Of a DNA stretch of 44,829 nt, positions 41,773 to 44,829 are shown one piece after another (the first letter of the stretch is position 1; every line of letters starts with the position of its first letter). The position numbers were made by a program, and so were the translations under genes. The notes below the pieces were generated by a model that saw nothing but the letters and a program-made list of their open reading frames with translations, made no database searches and had not been told where the DNA came from. The DNA is from Mycobacteriales bacterium. GTDB lineage: Bacteria; Actinomycetota; Actinomycetes; Mycobacteriales; CADCTP01. The stretch lies in the NCBI GenBank assembly GCA_035995165.1, contig DASYKU010000022.1, positions 1 to 44,829 of the forward strand. The letters run 5' to 3'.

Positions 41773-43292
41773 TGACGTTGGCCCGGACGGTCTCCGTGGC
41801 CGTGCTCGGGGTCGAGGGCCAGCTGGTCGAGATCCAGGCCGACCTCGCCGACGGGCTGCCGGGCGTGACGATGATCGGGCTGCCGGACGCGGCCCTGCAC
41901 GAGGCCCGGGACCGGATCCGGGCCGCGATCGTGAACTCCGGGGAGGCCTGGCCGACCCGCCGGATGACGCTGGCGTTGCTGCCCGCGACGCTGCCGAAGC
42001 GCGGCTCGATGTTCGACGTCGCGCTGGCCGTGGGCGTGCTGGCCGCGGCCGGGGCGGTGCCGGCCGAGCACCTCGACGAGGTCGTGCTGCTGGGCGAGCT
42101 CGGCCTGGACGGGCAGCTGCGGGCGACCCGCGGCGTGCTCCCGGCGGTGATCGCGGCGGCCCGGACCGGGATCCGCCGGGTCGTGGTCCCGGCAGCGAAC
42201 CTGGCCGAGGCGACGCTGGTGCCGGACCTGGACGTCCGGGGCGTGGCCGAGCTGGCCGACCTGCTCGCGTTCCTGCGGGGGGTGCCGGAGCGGACGGCGG
42301 CCATTCCCCACATCCGGACCGGCCCGGTCATGTCCGGGCCGGACCTCTGCGACGTGGTCGGCCAGGCCGTCGGGCGGCGGGCGGTCGAAATCGCCGCGGC
42401 CGGCGGCCACCACCTGCTGTTCACCGGCCCACCGGGGTCGGGCAAGACCATGCTGGCCGAGCGGCTGCCGGGGGTGCTGCCGCCGCTCGGCGTTGAGGAG
42501 GCCTTGGAGGTCACCGCGGTGCACTCGGTCGCCGGGCTGCTTACCGCGGACGCGCCGTTGCTGCGGCGGCCGCCGTACCAGGCGCCGCACCACACGGCCA
42601 GCGCGGCCGCCCTCGTCGGCGGCGGCTCCCACCAGGCCCGGCCCGGGGCGGTGTCGTTGTCGCATCGCGGGATCCTGTTCCTGGACGAGGCGCCCGAGTT
42701 CCAGTCCGGCGTGCTGGACGCGCTGCGGCAGCCGCTGGAGAGCGGCGAGGTGGCGATCGCCCGGTCCGGCGGGGTGGCGCGATATCCGGCCCGGTTCCAG
42801 CTGGTGATGGCGGCCAACCCGTGCCCGTGCGCGGCACCGGCCGGCGAGGTGGACTGCCAGTGCACCTCGACGGCGAAGCGGCGGTACTTCGGGCGGATCT
42901 CCGGGCCGCTGCTGGACCGCATCGACCTGCAGGTCGCGCTGCAACCGGTCGCGCCGGGAGACCTGCTCGACGGCCTCGGCACGGCGGAGTCCTCGGCGGC
43001 GGTGGCGGCGCGGGTGGCGACGGCCCGGGCGGTGGCGGCGGAACGGCTGCGCGGCACCGGCTGGCGGATCAACGCCGACGTACCCGGTCCGCAACTGCGC
43101 ACCCGCTGGCGGCTGCCCGCCACGGTCACCGCCGGCGCCGACAGTCGCCTCGACGGCGGCGCCCTGAGCGCCCGAGGCTACGACCGCATCCTGCGTGTCG
43201 CCTGGACCGTGGGGGACCTGGCCGGCCATGACCGCCCCACCCAGGACGACGTCGAAGAAGCTGTCGCCCTCCGCACCCGCTGGAGCACCTGA
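41772..43292 (+). CDS. comM: ComM/YifB-family AAA+ ATPase (Mg-chelatase-like)
   Basis: 506 residues. The N-terminal Lon-like domain (VEIQADLADGLPGVTMIGLPDAALHEARDRIRAAI) is followed by an AAA+ module with Walker A GPPGSGKT (219-226) and Walker B ILFLDEAPEF. The NPCPC ... CQC cysteine cluster of the Mg-chelatase-like subgroup is present, then the C-terminal lid. In naturally competent bacteria ComM is a hexameric helicase promoting branch migration during integration of donor DNA. It is coupled to yraN by TGATG. The stop overlaps (TGATG) a 58-residue ORF that leads into dprA. Confidence 0.95.
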   Translation: MTLARTVSVAVLGVEGQLVEIQADLADGLPGVTMIGLPDAALHEARDRIRAAIVNSGEAWPTRRMTLALLPATLPKRGSMFDVALAVGVLAAAGAVPAEHLDEVVLLGELGLDGQLRATRGVLPAVIAAARTGIRRVVVPAANLAEATLVPDLDVRGVAELADLLAFLRGVPERTAAIPHIRTGPVMSGPDLCDVVGQAVGRRAVEIAAAGGHHLLFTGPPGSGKTMLAERLPGVLPPLGVEEALEVTAVHSVAGLLTADAPLLRRPPYQAPHHTASAAALVGGGSHQARPGAVSLSHRGILFLDEAPEFQSGVLDALRQPLESGEVAIARSGGVARYPARFQLVMAANPCPCAAPAGEVDCQCTSTAKRRYFGRISGPLLDRIDLQVALQPVAPGDLLDGLGTAESSAAVAARVATARAVAAERLRGTGWRINADVPGPQLRTRWRLPATVTAGADSRLDGGALSARGYDRILRVAWTVGDLAGHDRPTQDDVEEAVALRTRWST

Positions 43293-43468
43293 TGACCCGG
43301 ATTTCCGTCCGCAGGCGGACGAGGCCGGTCGCCGGTGGCGGGGGCGGCAGGGTGTGGTCGCCGGACCGTGTCGTCCTTCCAGCGGCCGCTGTACCCCGTC
43401 GCGGGCGCGGCCTGGCGTACGGGATGGCGAGGGAGCGCGGTCCCGGTGGTGGGTGGTCGGAGTGGTGA
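43292..43468 (+). CDS. 58-residue ORF bridging comM and dprA (doubtful)
   Basis: ATG overlaps the comM stop and the TGA overlaps a GTG of dprA (43465), filling the 178-nt gap exactly. Sequence is Arg/Gly-rich (MTRISVRRRTRPVAGGGGGR ... GGGWSEW) with no domain. Third-position G+C looks clearly lower than in neighbouring genes, which argues against a selected protein. It may only be a translated spacer that keeps coupling. Confidence 0.3.
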   Translation: MTRISVRRRTRPVAGGGGGRVWSPDRVVLPAAAVPRRGRGLAYGMARERGPGGGWSEW

Positions 43469-43470
43469 GG

Positions 43471-44661
43471 GTGCCGGCGGAAGAGGTGCGGCTGGCGCGG
43501 GCGTGGTTGACGCGGGCGGTCGAGCCGGGCCGAGGGCCGGTGTTCGATCTGGTCAGCGAGGTCGGGCCGGTCGAGGCGATGCGGCTGATGCGGTCCGGCA
43601 AGGTGGTCGGCGCGGTGTCCGCGTTGTCGGCCGCTCGGCGCGACCAGGACCGGGCCGCCGCCGACCTGGCCGAGGCGCACCGGATCGGCGCCCGCCTCGT
43701 CACGCCCGAGGACCACGAGTGGCCGGACGAAGCCCTGCGGGCGATGCAGGTCGCCTACGACCGGGAACGACCGGAGCGCCGGCGTTCGGGCTCAGGTCGG
43801 GATCAGGTCGAGCTGACCCCGCCGCTCGCGCTCTGGGCTCTGGGCGCGCCGCGCGTGGACGCCGCGTTCGACCGGGCGGTGTCGGTGGTCGGCTCCCGCA
43901 GCGCCACGCCGTACGGGCTGCACGTGGCCGGGATGCTCGCGCACGGACTGGCGGGGCGGCGCTGGGCGGTGGTCTCGGGCGGCGCGTTCGGTATCGACGC
44001 AGCGGCCCACCGCGGGGCGCTGGCCGCCGGCGGCCTGACCGTGGCGATCGTGGCCGGCGGCCTGGCCGAGCCGTACCCGCGGGCGCACGAGCAGCTCTTC
44101 GGCCGGATCGGCCGGGACGGGTTGATGATCAGCGAGTTCCCGCCGGACGCGACGCCGCAGCGGCACCGCTTCCTGGTCCGCAACCGGCTGGTGGCCGGGC
44201 TCGCCGCGGGTGTCGTGGTGGTCGAGGCGGGCCTGCGCAGCGGGTCGCTCGCGACCGCCCGGCAGGCGCTGCGGATGGGCCGGCCGGTGCTGGGCGTCCC
44301 CGGCCCGGTGACCTCACACGAGTCGGCCGGGGTGCACGCGCTGCTGCGCTCCGATCCCGAGGTCGGCCTGGTCACCCGCGCCGCCGAGGTGATCGAGGCG
44401 GTCGGGGCGCTCGGCGACGACCTGGCCGACCGGCAGGAGGCGCCTGCGAATCCCCGCGACGCCCTCGCGCCGCTGGCCCGCCAGGTCCTCGATGGTCTGC
44501 CCGCGGCCGGCGTCGCCTCCGCGGACCGGATCGCCGTCAGCTGCGGCGTTCCGCCCCTCGACGTCCTGCGCTGCCTCCCCGGCCTCGAACTCAACGGCTT
44601 CATCGAAGCGACCCCCGCCGGCTGGCAGCTCACGCCCACCACCCGAACCCCCCGCCCCTGA
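43471..44661 (+). CDS. dprA: DNA-processing protein DprA
   Basis: 396 residues. It loads RecA onto incoming single-stranded DNA in transformation. The Rossmann-like DprA domain shows VVGSRSATPYGLHVAGMLAHGL, VVSGGAFGIDAAAHRGAL, GLAEPYPRAHEQLFGRI, and RHRFLVRNRLVAGLAAGVVVVEAGLRSGSLATARQAL. The N-terminal SAM-like part precedes it, and a C-terminal winged helix (QVLDGLPAAGVASADRIAVSCGVPPLDVLRCLPGLELNGFI) ends it. Start uncertain: GTG 43471 is 8 nt after GGAG, while GTG 43465 or 43462 is possible and would be coupled to the upstream ORF. Last gene of the yraN-comM-dprA block. An in-frame Arg/Ser-rich insert (RPERRRSGSGRDQ) lies near residue 100. Confidence 0.95.
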   Translation: MPAEEVRLARAWLTRAVEPGRGPVFDLVSEVGPVEAMRLMRSGKVVGAVSALSAARRDQDRAAADLAEAHRIGARLVTPEDHEWPDEALRAMQVAYDRERPERRRSGSGRDQVELTPPLALWALGAPRVDAAFDRAVSVVGSRSATPYGLHVAGMLAHGLAGRRWAVVSGGAFGIDAAAHRGALAAGGLTVAIVAGGLAEPYPRAHEQLFGRIGRDGLMISEFPPDATPQRHRFLVRNRLVAGLAAGVVVVEAGLRSGSLATARQALRMGRPVLGVPGPVTSHESAGVHALLRSDPEVGLVTRAAEVIEAVGALGDDLADRQEAPANPRDALAPLARQVLDGLPAAGVASADRIAVSCGVPPLDVLRCLPGLELNGFIEATPAGWQLTPTTRTPRP

Positions 44662-44744
44662 TGTGCCGACTCTCCCTCGGGCCGCCGTCCTCACACTGGC
44701 TCGGGCCAGGGGCGTAGCGGCACGCCCTCGCCCTACCTGTCTGA

Positions 44745-44829
44745 GTCGGGCCGGGTGGGCGGTCGGCGGCCGTAGGGGCCGGAGGGGGAGGAGGTCGGTC
44801 GGGCCGGGTGGGCGGTCAGCGGCCGTAGG
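44745..44829 (+). repeat. Start of a 53-bp tandem repeat at the window edge
   Basis: A 32-bp block beginning GTCGGGCCGGGTGGGCGGTC occurs at 44745-44776 and again at 44798-44829 with one change, 53 bp apart. The array may continue beyond the window. No gene in 44662-44829. Confidence 0.75.

Overview
The window is about 45 kb of very GC-rich DNA. Codon third positions are almost all G or C, GTG starts are frequent, and 1-4 nt stop/start overlaps (ATGA, GTGA, TGATG) are common. The order rnc-mutM-smc-ftsY-amtB-glnK-glnD ... ffh ... rpsP-khpA-rimM-trmD-rplS-lepB-rnhB-DUF2469-yraN-comM-dprA is the conserved actinobacterial arrangement, so this is a chromosomal segment of an actinomycete. I cannot place it to genus from sequence alone. 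No tRNA, rRNA, CRISPR array, transposase or phage gene was seen.

Left part (1-14.8 kb). The 3' end of RNase III is followed by a minus-strand SRPBCC protein, MutM with a coupled acylphosphatase, a small coiled-coil protein and SMC. A repeat-bearing, locally AT-richer gap leads to a VapBC-type toxin-antitoxin pair. Then come a minus-strand protein of unknown function, FtsY, a Tat-exported cytokinin-dehydrogenase-like flavoprotein, and the nitrogen operon amtB-glnK-glnD. That operon has a GlnR-type operator in front and a 20-bp hairpin between glnK and glnD.

Middle (14.8-34 kb) is the accessory part. It holds a PEBP-family protein, a CGNR regulator plus D-threonine-aldolase-like enzyme divergent from an NmrA-MFS pair, a sugar-lactone oxidase, an acetate-transporter-family membrane protein, and Ffh. 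After Ffh come an Rrf2 regulator without cluster cysteines, a beta-propeller glycosidase-like protein, a sulfotransferase, the pseudouridine catabolism pair psuG-psuK, an amidohydrolase, archaeal-type ProS and an FtsX-type ABC exporter.

Right part (34-44.8 kb) is the ribosome maturation, export and competence block: rpsP, khpA, rimM, trmD, rplS, lepB, rnhB, DUF2469, yraN, comM, dprA. It is interrupted between DUF2469 and yraN by a tandem family of secreted PLL-like beta-propeller lectins: one decayed copy and two intact copies, each followed by the same hairpin.

Cross-cutting signals. (1) At least ten starts carry TAnnnT 6-8 nt upstream of ATG/GTG, the leaderless-mRNA promoter layout, including ffh, lepB, mutM and proS. 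(2) A GC-rich intergenic repeat lies directly behind the TAG stop codons of rnc (truncated), vapC and proS. (3) Several proteins carry Ala/Pro/Gly tails made of short in-frame tandem duplications. (4) Translational coupling includes two tiny ORFs, 24 and 58 codons, that bridge rnhB to DUF2469 and comM to dprA.
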